A DNA stretch of 10,551 nucleotides from assembly GCF_938039775.1 (NCBI RefSeq), contig NZ_CALHTQ010000208.1, positions 1 to 10,551 of the forward strand, in the 5' to 3' direction. Positions 1 to 7,039 of the stretch are shown in pieces. A program made the translations under genes and the position numbers. The stretch's first letter is position 1, and each line of letters starts with the position of its first letter. Under the pieces are notes generated by a model. It made no database searches, was not told the origin of the DNA, and saw only the letters and a list, made by a program, of their open reading frames with translations. The stretch comes from an uncultured Mogibacterium sp. Its GTDB lineage: Bacteria > Bacillota_A > Clostridia > Peptostreptococcales > Anaerovoracaceae.

Positions 1-3000
1 CGAAGTACTCCCCAGATCTACCGTCTCTGAGTCTAAGCTTGCCAGTCTTAGGGTGGCCGCAATCGTCAAGCATGTTGATTACGTCAATCTCACTGGCACC
101 GTCAAATACTGGTGTTGAAATATACCAACCCTTTGTCTTAGCTGCTAGTCCTAAGTGAACCTCGAGTACCTGTCCTACGTTCATTCGGGAAGGTACGCCC
201 AGTGGGTTAAGCATTACCTGTAATGTCTCACCATCTTCCTTGAATGGCATATCCTCCTCTGGAAGAATTCTGGAGATTACACCCTTGTTACCGTGACGAC
301 CAGCCATCTTATCTCCGACGTTGATCTTTCTCTTAGTAACTATGTAAACTCTTACAATCTTATTTACTCCTGGTGGGAGTTCAGAGCTGTTCTCTCTTGT
401 AAATTCTCTTACGTCGATGACAATACCCGTCTCACCGTGAGGAACTTTGATAGAAGTGTCTCTTACTTCCTTGGACTTCTCACCGAAGATTGCACGAAGC
501 ATTCTAACCTCTGCAGTTAAATCTGTCTCGCTCTTAGGTGTCAGTTTTCCTACAAGAATATCAGAAGACTTAACTTCTGCTCCGATTCTGATGATTCCGT
601 TCTCATCAAGCTCTTTGAGAGCTTCTTCGCTGAGGTTAGGAATATCTCTTGTAATCTCTTCTGGTCCAAGCTTTGTATCACGAGCTTCACACTCATATTT
701 AACTATGTGTAGTGATGTTAGAACATCATCCATGAGAAGTCTCTCGTTAAGAATAATAGCATCCTCGTAGTTGTATCCTTCCCATGTCATGAATCCAATA
801 AGCAGGTTCTTACCTAGCGAAATCTCACCGAGGTTAGTCGATGGTCCGTCTGCTAGAACCTCACCAGCTTCAACATGCTCTCCGCATGCGACTATCGGTC
901 TCTGGTTGATGCAAGTACCTTGGTTTGATCTCTTGAACTTGAGCAGCTTATACTCTTCGAGCTCCCCATTGTCGTCTCTACGCACCTTAACAAACTGAGC
1001 ATCAACAAACTCGACAGTACCAGCTGCCTTTGCAAGTAGAACAGCTCCAGAGTCACAAGCAGCCTTATACTCAATTCCAGTTCCAACGTATGGAGCCTCT
1101 GTAACTAGTAGCGGCACAGCCTGTCTCTGCATGTTAGATCCCATCAGAGCACGGTTCGCGTCGTCGTTCTCAAGGAACGGAATCATTGCAGTCGCAACGG
1201 ATACTACCTGCTTAGGGGAAACGTCCATGTAATCGACACTTTCCTTCTTAGCAAGTGTAATCTCTCCCTTAACTCCTCTTACAGCAACTTTGTTGTTTAC
1301 GAAGTGACCTTCTGCATCGAGTGGCTCGTTGGCCTGAGCTACAATCATCAGCTCCTCGTCATCTGCGGATAGGTAATCAACCTGTTCAGTTACAACGCCA
1401 GTCTCCTTATCAACCTTGCGGTACGGAGTTTCAATAAATCCATACTCATTGATGATACCGTAAGTTGTGAGGGATCCGATAAGTCCGATGTTAGGACCTT
1501 CAGGTGTCTCAACTGGGCACATTCTGCCGTAATGTGTATAGTGTACGTCACGCACCTCGAATCCAGCTCTTTCTCTCGAAAGACCGCCAGGTCCAAGTGC
1601 CGAAAGTCTTCTCTTGTGAGTTAGCTCTGCAAGAGGGTTGTTCTGGTCCATAAACTGCGATAGCTGGGAGCTTCCAAAGAACTCCTTAACCGCTGCAGTT
1701 ACAGGTCTGATGTTGATGAGCTGCTGAGGAGTTGCATTTTCAGTAGTCATTCTCTCCCTAACAGATCTCTCCATTCTTGCAAATCCAATACGGAACTGAT
1801 TCTGAAGTAGCTCGCCAACCGATCTAAGTCTACGGTTTCCGAGGTGATCGATATCATCAGTCTCACCTATTCCATAGCTTAGGTTGAGGAAATAGCTCAC
1901 GGAAGCGATAATATCATCGTGTATTATATGCTTAGGCGAAAGTTCATTCTTGCGGTTAGCAATAGCAGCCTTTAAAGCATCCTCATCTCCATTTGCCTCT
2001 TCTATAAGCTCCATCAGAACAGGGTAGTAAACCTTCTCTGATAGCTTGTATGGAGCAAGGTCAATGTCAACATACTTAGTTGGGTCAACGAAGTTATTAC
2101 CGATAACCTTAACTACCTCATCATCCTCAGTCTTGCTGTTTACATATGCATAAGCAACGCCAGCATCTTCAATCTCCATAGATCTCTTGCGGGAGATGAA
2201 CTCACCCTTTTCGACAAGAACTTCACCAGTTGCTGGGTCTACAATCTGCTCAGCAGCAATAGTCTCAACTAGTCTGTTGTGAATACCGAGCTTTTTGTTG
2301 TACTTATATCTACCAACCTTTGCAAGGTCGTATCTACGCACATCAAATAGAAGCGAGTTAACCATAGATCTAGCATTCTCAACTGTTGGAGGATCTCCTG
2401 GTCTTAGTCTCTTGTATATTTCCTTAACACCGTCATCTGCATTCTTGGTGCTATCCTTCTCAAAAGTTCTTAAAAGAGCAGGATTTTCACCGAAGGTGTC
2501 GATAATTTCTTCATTCGAACCGAGCCCCATCGCTCTCAGGAACGATGTGAGTGGAAGCTTTCTAGTTCTGTCTACTCTTACGTAGAGAACGCCAGCTGAG
2601 TCAGTTTCATACTCGAGCCAAGCTCCCCTGTTCGGGATAATAGTCGAAGAATAAAGCTTGTTATTCGACTTATCAGTATCAAACTCAAAATACGGTCCTG
2701 GAGATCTTACGAGCTGTGTTACGATAGCTCTCTCCGCACCGTTGTATATGAATGTGCCTTTTTCTGTCATCAATGGGAAATCTCCCATGAAAACATCTTG
2801 TTCCTTGATCTCAAGAGTCTCCCTGTTTATCAATCTTACCTTGACCGTCAGAGATGTAGCGTAAGTGGCGTCACGCTCCTTGCATTCCTCCTGATCGTAT
2901 TTAGGCGTATCTGAGAAGGAGTAGTCAGCGAACTCTAGGCTCAAAGTATTGGTGGTATCCCTAATTGGAGATACATCTTCCAGAACTTCGGCTAGTCCTT

Positions 3001-3121
3001 CTTCGACAAACCACTTGTATGACTCGGTCTGGATATCAATGAGGTTTGGCATCTCACAAACTTCGTTGATTTTCGCAAAAGTCATACGTTCTTTCCTTCC
3101 AACTTTTACAGGTTTTGGCAT
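1..3121 (-). CDS. rpoB: RNA polymerase beta subunit RpoB (N-terminal 1040 codons; 3' end outside window)
   Basis: Catalytic beta subunit of DNA-dependent RNA polymerase. The reading frame is open without interruption from ATG at 3121 to the left edge, where codon 1040 ends at base 2. Clostridial RpoB is usually about 1200-1250 residues, so roughly the last 150-200 are missing. The start is preceded by AAGGAG seven bases upstream; a second Met at residue 13 lacks such a site. Visible family blocks are [21 protein letters not shown] (protrusion/lobe region, around residue 125-140), the rifampicin pocket [20 protein letters not shown] starting at residue 481, [16 protein letters not shown] shortly after, [14 protein letters not shown], and [19 protein letters not shown] near the active centre. 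The rifampicin-pocket residues matching E. coli Q513, D516, H526 and S531 are all the sensitive type. The gene has its own promoter and is separated from rplL by a terminator-like hairpin; rpoC is expected beyond the left edge. Confidence 0.98.
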   Translation of the reverse strand, partial: MPKPVKVGRKERMTFAKINEVCEMPNLIDIQTESYKWFVEEGLAEVLEDVSPIRDTTNTLSLEFADYSFSDTPKYDQEECKERDATYATSLTVKVRLINRETLEIKEQDVFMGDFPLMTEKGTFIYNGAERAIVTQLVRSPGPYFEFDTDKSNNKLYSSTIIPNRGAWLEYETDSAGVLYVRVDRTRKLPLTSFLRAMGLGSNEEIIDTFGENPALLRTFEKDSTKNADDGVKEIYKRLRPGDPPTVENARSMVNSLLFDVRRYDLAKVGRYKYNKKLGIHNRLVETIAAEQIVDPATGEVLVEKGEFISRKRSMEIEDAGVAYAYVNSKTEDDEVVKVIGNNFVDPTKYVDIDLAPYKLSEKVYYPVLMELIEEANGDEDALKAAIANRKNELSPKHIIHDDIIASVSYFLNLSYGIGETDDIDHLGNRRLRSVGELLQNQFRIGFARMERSVRERMTTENATPQQLINIRPVTAAVKEFFGSSQLSQFMDQNNPLAELTHKRRLSALGPGGLSRERAGFEVRDVHYTHYGRMCPVETPEGPNIGLIGSLTTYGIINEYGFIETPYRKVDKETGVVTEQVDYLSADDEELMIVAQANEPLDAEGHFVNNKVAVRGVKGEITLAKKESVDYMDVSPKQVVSVATAMIPFLENDDANRALMGSNMQRQAVPLLVTEAPYVGTGIEYKAACDSGAVLLAKAAGTVEFVDAQFVKVRRDDNGELEEYKLLKFKRSNQGTCINQRPIVACGEHVEAGEVLADGPSTNLGEISLGKNLLIGFMTWEGYNYEDAIILNERLLMDDVLTSLHIVKYECEARDTKLGPEEITRDIPNLSEEALKELDENGIIRIGAEVKSSDILVGKLTPKSETDLTAEVRMLRAIFGEKSKEVRDTSIKVPHGETGIVIDVREFTRENSSELPPGVNKIVRVYIVTKRKINVGDKMAGRHGNKGVISRILPEEDMPFKEDGETLQVMLNPLGVPSRMNVGQVLEVHLGLAAKTKGWYISTPVFDGASEIDVINMLDDCGHPKTGKLRLRDGRSGEYF

Positions 3122-3170
3122 GTTATCACTCCTTGTTATTTAAGAAAAAACGTCTCCATAGCAACTTACT

Positions 3171-3199
3171 ATTATAGAGTAAGGTTGTAAATATTTCAA
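3171..3199 (-). promoter_or_regulatory. Sigma-A-type promoter for rpoB
   Basis: On the minus strand a -35 box TTGAAA (3199-3194) is followed after exactly 17 bases by a perfect -10 box TATAAT (3176-3171). Transcription should start near 3164, giving a leader of about 43 bases before the rpoB ATG. The match (5/6 and 6/6 with ideal spacing) and its position just after the rplL-rpoB terminator hairpin indicate that rpoB(C) can be transcribed independently of the ribosomal protein genes. This is a pattern match, not a mapped start. Confidence 0.85.
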
Positions 3200-3348
3200 G
3201 CCCAGAGATGAGCATATTATGCATTTTTTGCAACTTTTCGTACCCTTGCAATCGAAAAACTACAAAAAACACATAATCTTGCCCGTCACCACAAAAGCAC
3301 TACCCGATATTGATGCATCGGATTTTTGCAGTGAAAATGAGCTTCTTA

Positions 3349-3388
3349 TAAATAGCAAGAATTGGGCTCCCGAAATCAGGAGCCCAAT
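3349..3388 (-). terminator. Intergenic terminator/attenuator after rplL
   Basis: A perfect 10-bp stem (ATTGGGCTCC, 3361-3370, with GGAGCCCAAT, 3379-3388) encloses an 8-base loop. It begins 22 bases after the rplL stop codon. On the minus strand it is followed by a T-rich but broken tail (TTCTTGCTATTT). The strong GC-containing stem supports a Rho-independent terminator. The imperfect U-tract suggests incomplete termination, as with the known partial attenuator between rplL and rpoB in E. coli. Confidence 0.7.
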
Positions 3389-3410
3389 CCAAAATTGTTG
3401 TGCTATTTAA

Positions 3411-3776
3411 TTACTTAAGCTCTACTGTAGCTCCAACTGCCTCGAGAGCTTCCTTAAGTGCGTTAGCTTCGCCAGCTTCGATGTTCTCCTTAACGTTAGC
3501 AGGTGCTCCATCAACAAGCTCCTTAGCTTCCTTAAGTCCAAGACCTGTAGCTTCTCTAACTGCCTTGATAACCTTGATCTTCTGGTCTCCAGCGCTAGCA
3601 AGAACTACTGTGAACTCTGTCTGCTCCTCAGCAGCCTCTCCGCCGCCTGCAGCAGGTGCTGCAACTACAGCTGCAGCTGCAGATACTCCGAACTCCTCTT
3701 CACAAGCCTGAACGAGCTCGTTGATCTCAAGAATGGTCATACCCTTTAGGGCTTCAATGATCTGATTCTTATCCAT
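3411..3776 (-). CDS. rplL: 50S ribosomal protein L7/L12
   Basis: 121-residue stalk protein that binds L10 as dimers and recruits translational GTPases (EF-Tu, EF-G, IF2) to the ribosome. Residues 1-32 form the dimerisation domain, 33-52 the Ala/Gly-rich hinge ([18 protein letters not shown]), and 53-121 the factor-binding globular domain with the family signature [17 protein letters not shown]. The start is the [10 protein letters not shown] methionine at 3776, which has GGAG seven bases upstream. The in-frame ATG 51 bases earlier would add a non-conserved 17-residue extension and lacks a ribosome binding site. The gene is 95 bases downstream of rplJ, in the same transcript behind the L10 leader. 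Length and composition are ordinary for the family. Confidence 0.98.
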   Translation of the reverse strand: MDKNQIIEALKGMTILEINELVQACEEEFGVSAAAAVVAAPAAGGGEAAEEQTEFTVVLASAGDQKIKVIKAVREATGLGLKEAKELVDGAPANVKENIEAGEANALKEALEAVGATVELK

Positions 3777-3801
3777 TTTATTTCTCCTTTTGTCTAAATT
3801 T

Positions 3802-3871
3802 GCTGAAATGTCAGCTTCTCGATACACCGATTAATCGGTAAAATTCTTAAAAATTGTTAGCTACTAATAGC
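3802..3871 (-). other. rplJ-rplL spacer with three small hairpins
   Basis: The 95-base spacer between rplJ and rplL holds three short perfect inverted repeats: GCTACTAATAGC (3860-3871, beginning right after the rplJ stop codon), the palindrome ACCGATTAATCGGT (3826-3839), and GCTGA-aatg-TCAGC (3802-3815). None is followed by a T-tract, so they are not obvious terminators. They could act as mRNA processing or stability elements that help make L7/L12 in excess over L10, but that is inference and each stem is short. Confidence 0.35.
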
Positions 3872-4390
3872 TTATGCTTCAGCAGTCTCTCCTGCTGGAA
3901 CTGCACCCTCATCAGTGATTGCCTTGAATGTTCTAACAAGCTGTGATAATGGTGACTGGATGCTTCCCATGAAACGAGCGATAAGCTCTTCTCTTGATGG
4001 GATATCTGCAAGCGCTTCAACCTGCTTAGCATCATAAACTGAGCCATCAACGTATCCGCCCTTGAATGACATCTTGTTATACTGCTTCATAGCCTTCTTA
4101 AGAAGTCTAGCTGAAGATGTTGCATCCTCTTCGCAGAATGCGAATGCGCTAGATCCCTTCAGGGCTTCGCCAAGTCCTTCGTACTCAGTTCCGGCGATAG
4201 CACGCTTTACAAGTGTGTTCTTATATACAGTTAGGTTCACGCCGTTCTCTCTAAGAGTCTTTCTTAGTTCGTCAGCCTGAGCTACTGTAATTCCAAGATA
4301 GTCTACAACTACGATCGAGATGGATTTGTCAAATTTTGCCTTAATCTCATCGATAATTAGCTGTTTTGCGTTCTTTGCTTCTACAGACAT
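3872..4390 (-). CDS. rplJ: 50S ribosomal protein L10
   Basis: 172-residue stalk base protein. It anchors L7/L12 dimers to 23S rRNA and, as the L10-L12 complex, is the expected autoregulator of the leader upstream. The N-terminal globular domain is typical (SISIVVVDYLGITVAQADELRKTLR, followed by LTVYKNTLVKRAI around residues 55-67). The C-terminal part carries the L12-binding helix (PLSQLVRTFKAI around residue 146-157) and an acidic-Ala tail. The start at 4390 (MSVEAKNAKQ) has AAAGGAG six bases upstream. An upstream in-frame ATG would add 11 residues and overlap that site. It lies 199 bases after rplA; that gap is occupied by the L10 leader and attenuator. Confidence 0.98.
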   Translation of the reverse strand: MSVEAKNAKQLIIDEIKAKFDKSISIVVVDYLGITVAQADELRKTLRENGVNLTVYKNTLVKRAIAGTEYEGLGEALKGSSAFAFCEEDATSSARLLKKAMKQYNKMSFKGGYVDGSVYDAKQVEALADIPSREELIARFMGSIQSPLSQLVRTFKAITDEGAVPAGETAEA

Positions 4391-4468
4391 TTGGTCTCCT
4401 TTCTTGAACACTGTTGTGCCCATAATTGTGGTTTAACCTATTCGGTCTTGTGTGCTAATACCAAGTAC

Positions 4469-4560
4469 GGTACAAATAACCCCGCTGCGAGACAGCGGGG
4501 AACAAATTTATGTTTGTACCTCGGTGGGATATTAAGCTTTCGCTCCCACTGTCTACGGTT
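4469..4560 (-). promoter_or_regulatory. L10 leader (autoregulatory mRNA structure for rplJL)
   Basis: The leader carries the L10-binding signature seen in Bacillota: GTAGACAGTGGGAG ... TATCCCACCGAGGT. The stem GTGGGA (4549-4544)/TCCCAC (4529-4524) encloses a GC-GAAA-GC tetraloop hairpin and flanking internal-loop bases, and it leads directly into a Rho-independent terminator (4472-4500). The segment AGACAGUGGG (4554-4545) can instead pair over ten positions (one G-U) with CCCGCUGUCU (4499-4490), which is the 5' arm of the terminator. Folding of the L10 site and antitermination are therefore mutually exclusive. In the known mechanism of this RNA family, bound L10(L12)4 stabilises the binding-site fold and so favours termination. 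No clear promoter was seen between rplA and this leader, so it probably acts on read-through transcription. Confidence 0.9.
4472..4500 (-). terminator. Attenuator terminator in the L10 leader
   Basis: An 8-bp GC-rich stem CCCCGCTG (minus 4500-4493)/CAGCGGGG (4487-4480) with a 5-base loop is followed on the minus strand by TTATTTGT. The flanking 8-base arms at 4513-4520 and 4469-4476 (GGTACAAA/TTTGTACC) are also complementary and could extend the structure. Its 5' arm is shared with the antiterminator helix, so this is a regulated terminator upstream of rplJ rather than a constitutive one. Confidence 0.88.
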
Positions 4561-4589
4561 GATATTCGATTATTAACACCGGCCGACTA

Positions 4590-5285
4590 TTAGCTTAGGG
4601 ATGCTGTGCTGATCTTAACTCCAGGTCCCATTGTCGATGTAACAGTAACACTCTTGAAGTACTGACCCTTAGCAGCTGCTGGCTTAGCCTTAGCAACAAC
4701 CTGGATTAGAGCGTTAGCATTTTCAACTAGCTGCTCCTCAGTGAATGAGCACTTACCGATAATTACATGGATAATGTTAGCCTTGTCAAGACGGTACTCT
4801 ACCTTACCTGCTTTGATCTCCTCAAGTGCCTTCTGTACGTCCATTGTTACAGTGCCTGACTTAGGGTTTGGCATGAGTCCCTTAGGACCGAGAACCTTAC
4901 CTAAACGTCCTACAACGCCCATCATGTCCGGTGTAGCAACTACTGAATCAAAGTCGAACCAGTTTTCCTTCTGGATCTTTTCTGCAAGATCCTCTGCGCC
5001 TACGTAATCTGCACCAGCTGCCTCTGCCTCTTCAGCCTTAGCACCCTTAGCAAAAACAAGAACCTTCTTGCTCTTACCTGTTCCGTGTGGAAGTACAGTT
5101 GCGCCTCTAACCTGCTGGTCTGCGTGTCTTCCGTCTACTCCGAGACGAATGTGCATCTCAACAGTCTCGTCAAACTTCGCATTTGCAAAGCTCTTTACGT
5201 TCTTTACAGCCTCTGCAACATCGTAAGTCTGCGACTTGTCGAAAGACTCCATGATTGCGCTGTATCTTTTACTTTTCTTTGCCAT
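4590..5285 (-). CDS. rplA: 50S ribosomal protein L1
   Basis: 231-residue L1 protein, the mobile stalk of the large subunit that helps deacylated tRNA leave the E site; in many bacteria it is also a translational repressor of its own operon. The family signature [19 protein letters not shown] lies near residue 125-143. The N-terminus (MAKKSKRY), the middle domain ([17 protein letters not shown]) and the C-terminal [11 protein letters not shown] are typical. The start at 5285 is chosen because AAGGAGG lies directly upstream. The longer frame starting eight codons earlier would run through that ribosome binding site. It follows rplK by 51 bases, and that spacer contains a hairpin (5297-5333). 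Confidence 0.98.
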   Translation of the reverse strand: MAKKSKRYSAIMESFDKSQTYDVAEAVKNVKSFANAKFDETVEMHIRLGVDGRHADQQVRGATVLPHGTGKSKKVLVFAKGAKAEEAEAAGADYVGAEDLAEKIQKENWFDFDSVVATPDMMGVVGRLGKVLGPKGLMPNPKSGTVTMDVQKALEEIKAGKVEYRLDKANIIHVIIGKCSFTEEQLVENANALIQVVAKAKPAAAKGQYFKSVTVTSTMGPGVKISTASLS

Positions 5286-5296
5286 ATTTCCTCCTT

Positions 5297-5333
5297 GTGG
5301 TTCTAACAACGTTTCCTATAAAACGTCTCCCAC
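5297..5333 (-). promoter_or_regulatory. Hairpin in the rplK-rplA spacer, possible L1 operator
   Basis: The minus strand can fold as GTGG (5333-5330), a GAG internal loop, a perfect ACGTTT/AAACGT stem (5326-5321 with 5314-5309) around a 6-base loop, an opposing TGTTAGAA internal-loop strand, and closing CCAC (5300-5297). The AAGGAGG ribosome binding site of rplA starts at the next base. A stem with an asymmetric internal loop next to the L1 start resembles an L1 mRNA-binding site in general layout, but I did not match a specific consensus. Confidence 0.4.
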
Positions 5334-5336
5334 TGA

Positions 5337-5762
5337 TTACTCTGTTACAGTAACTCCCATGCTGCGAGCAGTACCCTTGATCATATCAGTAGCTGCTTCA
5401 AGTGTAGCCGCATTGAGATCCTGCATCTTAGTCTTCGCAATTTCCTCTGCCTGAGCATATGTAATCGATGCAACCTTTGTCTTGTTAGGTTCGCCCGATG
5501 CCTTATCAATGCCTGCCGCCTTCTTGATAAGTACTGCTGCTGGTGGAGTCTTGCACACGAATGTGAATGATCTGTCTGTGTAAACTGTGATTACAACTGG
5601 AATGATCATTCCCTGCTGATCCTGAGTCTTAGCATTGAACTGCTTACAGAAGTCCATGATGTTAACACTCTTCTGACCTAGGGCAGGTCCAACTGGTGGT
5701 GCAGGTGTTGCTCCTCCTGCAGGGATCTGAAGCTTAATATAGCCGTCGATCTTCTTTGCCAT
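5337..5762 (-). CDS. rplK: 50S ribosomal protein L11
   Basis: 141 residues, the standard length. L11 forms the GTPase-associated centre with 23S rRNA helices 43/44 and is needed for RelA-type sensing of uncharged tRNA and for thiostrepton binding. The proline-rich N-terminal linker region ([20 protein letters not shown], residues 11-30) and the C-terminal rRNA-binding domain ([20 protein letters not shown], ending in GTARSMGV) are both intact. The start at 5762 has AAAGGAG six bases upstream. The gene follows nusG after 34 bases and precedes rplA, the conserved order. Confidence 0.98.
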   Translation of the reverse strand: MAKKIDGYIKLQIPAGGATPAPPVGPALGQKSVNIMDFCKQFNAKTQDQQGMIIPVVITVYTDRSFTFVCKTPPAAVLIKKAAGIDKASGEPNKTKVASITYAQAEEIAKTKMQDLNAATLEAATDMIKGTARSMGVTVTE

Positions 5763-5777
5763 CTTATTCTCCTTTCT

Positions 5778-5796
5778 CTGAGACTATAGCTCCCAG
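5778..5796 (-). other. Small hairpin between nusG and rplK
   Basis: On the minus strand CTGGGA (5796-5791) can pair with TCTCAG (5783-5778), six pairs including one G-U, across a 7-base loop. It starts at the base after the nusG stop codon and ends five bases before the AAAGGAG of rplK. It lacks a T-tract, so it is not a terminator. A role in translational control of rplK is possible but unproven. Confidence 0.25.
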
Positions 5797-6390
5797 TTAG
5801 TTAAGTTTTCCCACCTGCGAGAACTCGAGCTCTACAGGTGTATCTCTACCGAACATCGATACCTTCGCCTTAACAATCTGCTTATCAGGACTGATATCCT
5901 CAACGATACCCATCTGACCCTCGAAAGGTCCACCGATAATGCGGATTGTGTCGCCAGTCTCAACATCCAGGTCGATGCGCATTTTCTCAACGCCCATCCT
6001 AACCACTTCTTCCTTAGTTAGTGGAATAGGATCAGAACCGTGACCTACGAATCCAGTAACGCCCTCTGTGTTACGCACCAGATACCAAGTCTCGTTGTTG
6101 ACAATCATCTTGATGACTACGTAGCCAGGATAAAGCTTTCTAGTCTTGACCTTTCTCTGGCCATTCTTAATCTCCACTCTATCCTCAGTAGGAATCGTAA
6201 CCTCAAGGATGAGATCCTGCATTCCTCTGTACTCTACCATCTTCTCGATGTTAGTCTTAACCTTGTTCTCATAACCAGAATACGTATGGATTACGTACCA
6301 CTTTGCAGTACCATCGCCACGTAGACCTTCGCCCTCAAGTGGTGACAGCGTTGTGCCGCCCGTATTCAAGTTTTCGGTCTTCTCTGTCAT
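5797..6390 (-). CDS. nusG: Transcription termination/antitermination factor NusG, with N-terminal extension
   Basis: 197-residue NusG, which binds the RNA polymerase clamp and modulates elongation, pausing and, in many bacteria, coupling to Rho or the ribosome. The NGN domain begins at residue 30 (KWYVIHTYSGYENKV) and contains KLYPGYVVIKM at 85-95 and VTGFVGHGSDPIPL at 111-124. The KOW domain covers about 145-197 (GDTIRIIGGPFEGQMGIVEDI). Common bacterial NusG proteins reach the KWYV motif within about 5-10 residues of the start; here 29 residues precede it, including the run TTLSPLEGEGLRGDG. The ATG at 6390 has AAGGAG seven bases upstream, and no internal ATG or ribosome binding site offers a shorter start, so the extension is probably real. 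It lies 17 bases after secE. Confidence 0.97.
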   Translation of the reverse strand: MTEKTENLNTGGTTLSPLEGEGLRGDGTAKWYVIHTYSGYENKVKTNIEKMVEYRGMQDLILEVTIPTEDRVEIKNGQRKVKTRKLYPGYVVIKMIVNNETWYLVRNTEGVTGFVGHGSDPIPLTKEEVVRMGVEKMRIDLDVETGDTIRIIGGPFEGQMGIVEDISPDKQIVKAKVSMFGRDTPVELEFSQVGKLN

Positions 6391-6407
6391 GTATATCTCC
6401 TTCTAGC

Positions 6408-6692
6408 CTATTTCGATAGCGTAATTCCGAGAAGCTTCTTGAGCACTGCTAAGAAGCCTGTATCCATCCCCCAGAACAACAGGGAGAAGAAGATGCACAC
6501 ACCAAAAACAACTACAGTATCCTTGGTCAGTTCCGCTCTCGTAGGCCATACTACTTTGGCCATCTCCTGTTTAACACCAGTGAAATATCCAATGATGCCC
6601 TTACGCTCTTTGCGCTGTTCCGGTTTGCTGGTTTTATTCTCTATTTTAGTATCCTTGCCATCTCTGGATATGGTTTCATTGTTGTTTGCCAT
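6408..6692 (-). CDS. secE: Preprotein translocase subunit SecE
   Basis: 94-residue subunit of the SecYEG membrane channel. It clamps the two halves of SecY. A hydrophilic, charged, probably disordered N-terminus (1-32) is followed by the conserved amphipathic segment GYFTGVKQEMAKVVWPTRAEL (residues 35-55) and one transmembrane helix (about 57-75). This is the single-span form usual in Gram-positive bacteria rather than the three-span E. coli form. The start is the MANNNETIS methionine at 6692, with GAGGG six bases upstream. The longer in-frame ORF to 6767 would add 25 residues that overlap rpmG. The gap from the rpmG stop is 13 bases. Confidence 0.96.
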   Translation of the reverse strand: MANNNETISRDGKDTKIENKTSKPEQRKERKGIIGYFTGVKQEMAKVVWPTRAELTKDTVVVFGVCIFFSLLFWGMDTGFLAVLKKLLGITLSK

Positions 6693-6705
6693 GATGTTCC
6701 CTCGA

Positions 6706-6855
6706 CTACTTAGTCTCCTTGTGGAGTGTTTCCTTACCGCAGAACTTGCAGAACTTTCTAAGCTCAATTCTATCAGGATTGTTCTTCTTGTTCTTAGTTG
6801 TGTTGTAGTTTCTCTGCTTGCACTCTGTGCATGCTAGTGTAATCTTGTTTCTCAA
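6706..6855 (-). CDS. rpmG: 50S ribosomal protein L33 (zinc-ribbon form, TTG start)
   Basis: 49-residue L33 near the E-site region of the large subunit. Translation reads [18 protein letters not shown], then [20 protein letters not shown] and a HKETK end. The zinc ribbon is complete (Cys9/Cys12 and Cys36/Cys39), so this is the C+ paralogue. Initiation is at TTG (6855-6853): the next residues match the family N-terminus (M-R-N-K-I-T), an AAAGGAGG site lies eight bases upstream, and no ATG is available. It is easily missed because of its size and start codon. It is the first gene after the strong promoter at 6964-6992 and is followed closely by secE. Confidence 0.95.
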   Translation of the reverse strand: MRNKITLACTECKQRNYNTTKNKKNNPDRIELRKFCKFCGKETLHKETK

Positions 6856-6863
6856 GGTGATGA

Positions 6864-6871
6864 CCTCCTTT
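6864..6871 (-). promoter_or_regulatory. Ribosome binding site that fixes the TTG start of rpmG
   Basis: AAAGGAGG on the minus strand, eight bases before the TTG codon at 6855. It is one of the strongest Shine-Dalgarno sequences in the window, and it compensates for the weak start codon. Confidence 0.9.
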
Positions 6872-6914
6872 GCAAATATATATGTAAGCTAATTGCTTCT
6901 CTCAACTCAAAAGT

Positions 6915-6937
6915 CAGAGCCTGCCTTGCAAGCTCTG
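6915..6937 (-). other. Small hairpin in the rpmG leader
   Basis: CAGAGC (minus 6937-6932) and GCTCTG (6920-6915) form a 6-bp stem across an 11-base loop, about 20 bases into the predicted rpmG leader. It is followed by ACTTTTGAG, too poor a T-run for a confident terminator. A 5' stabilising hairpin or weak attenuator is possible. Confidence 0.3.
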
Positions 6938-6963
6938 TCGTGAATTCATAAAGTAGCCTTATA

Positions 6964-6992
6964 ATAATACGCTGTACAGATGTCAATGTCAA
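6964..6992 (-). promoter_or_regulatory. Sigma-A-type promoter for the rpmG-secE-nusG-rplKA operon
   Basis: A perfect -35 box TTGACA (minus 6992-6987) is followed after 17 bases by TATTAT (6969-6964). Transcription should begin near 6957, about 100 bases before the rpmG start. With a consensus -35 and ideal spacing, this is the strongest candidate promoter in the window. It lies 48 bases after the rlmB stop codon and there is no clear terminator between, so rlmB transcripts may also read through. Confidence 0.88.
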
Positions 6993-7021
6993 GCATTTTC
7001 CTTGATATTTAATGCTGTACA
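6971..7021 (-). repeat. Direct repeat GCTGTACA overlapping the rpmG promoter
   Basis: The 8-mer GCTGTACA occurs at 6971-6978 and again at 7014-7021 (as TGTACAGC on the coding strand), 43 bases apart. The first copy sits in the spacer directly upstream of the -10 box and the second lies about 22 bases upstream of the -35 box. Each contains the palindrome TGTACA. The arrangement would suit a regulator, but two 8-mers in AT-rich intergenic DNA could also be chance. Confidence 0.4.
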
Positions 7022-7039
7022 AGTACTAAATATATTAGG

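Noticed and set aside
293..998. Chain of plus-strand open frames opposite rpoB
   Set aside because: They lie antisense to a continuous, highly conserved rpoB frame, lack consistent ribosome binding sites and resemble no protein family.
3219..3410. 63-codon plus-strand frame in the rplL-rpoB spacer
   Set aside because: It overlaps the rpoB upstream promoter region and the terminator hairpin, has no ribosome binding site and shows no recognisable protein features.
3400..3711. 103-codon open frame on the plus strand, rich in Ala and Ser
   Set aside because: It is the antisense shadow of rplL and runs opposite to a clear ribosomal protein gene; its composition is just the complement of the Ala-rich hinge.
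6388..6406. nusG ribosome binding site nearly identical to the leader used in common T7 expression vectors
   Set aside because: Considered as possible vector contamination. It lies between continuous, correctly ordered secE and nusG genes, so the resemblance is coincidental and simply an efficient Shine-Dalgarno with an AT-rich spacer.
6856..7039. Search for a tRNA gene between rlmB and rpmG, as occurs near these genes in some Bacillota
   Set aside because: No cloverleaf arms, T-loop motif or CCA-adjacent acceptor stem was seen; the region is explained by a promoter and leader.
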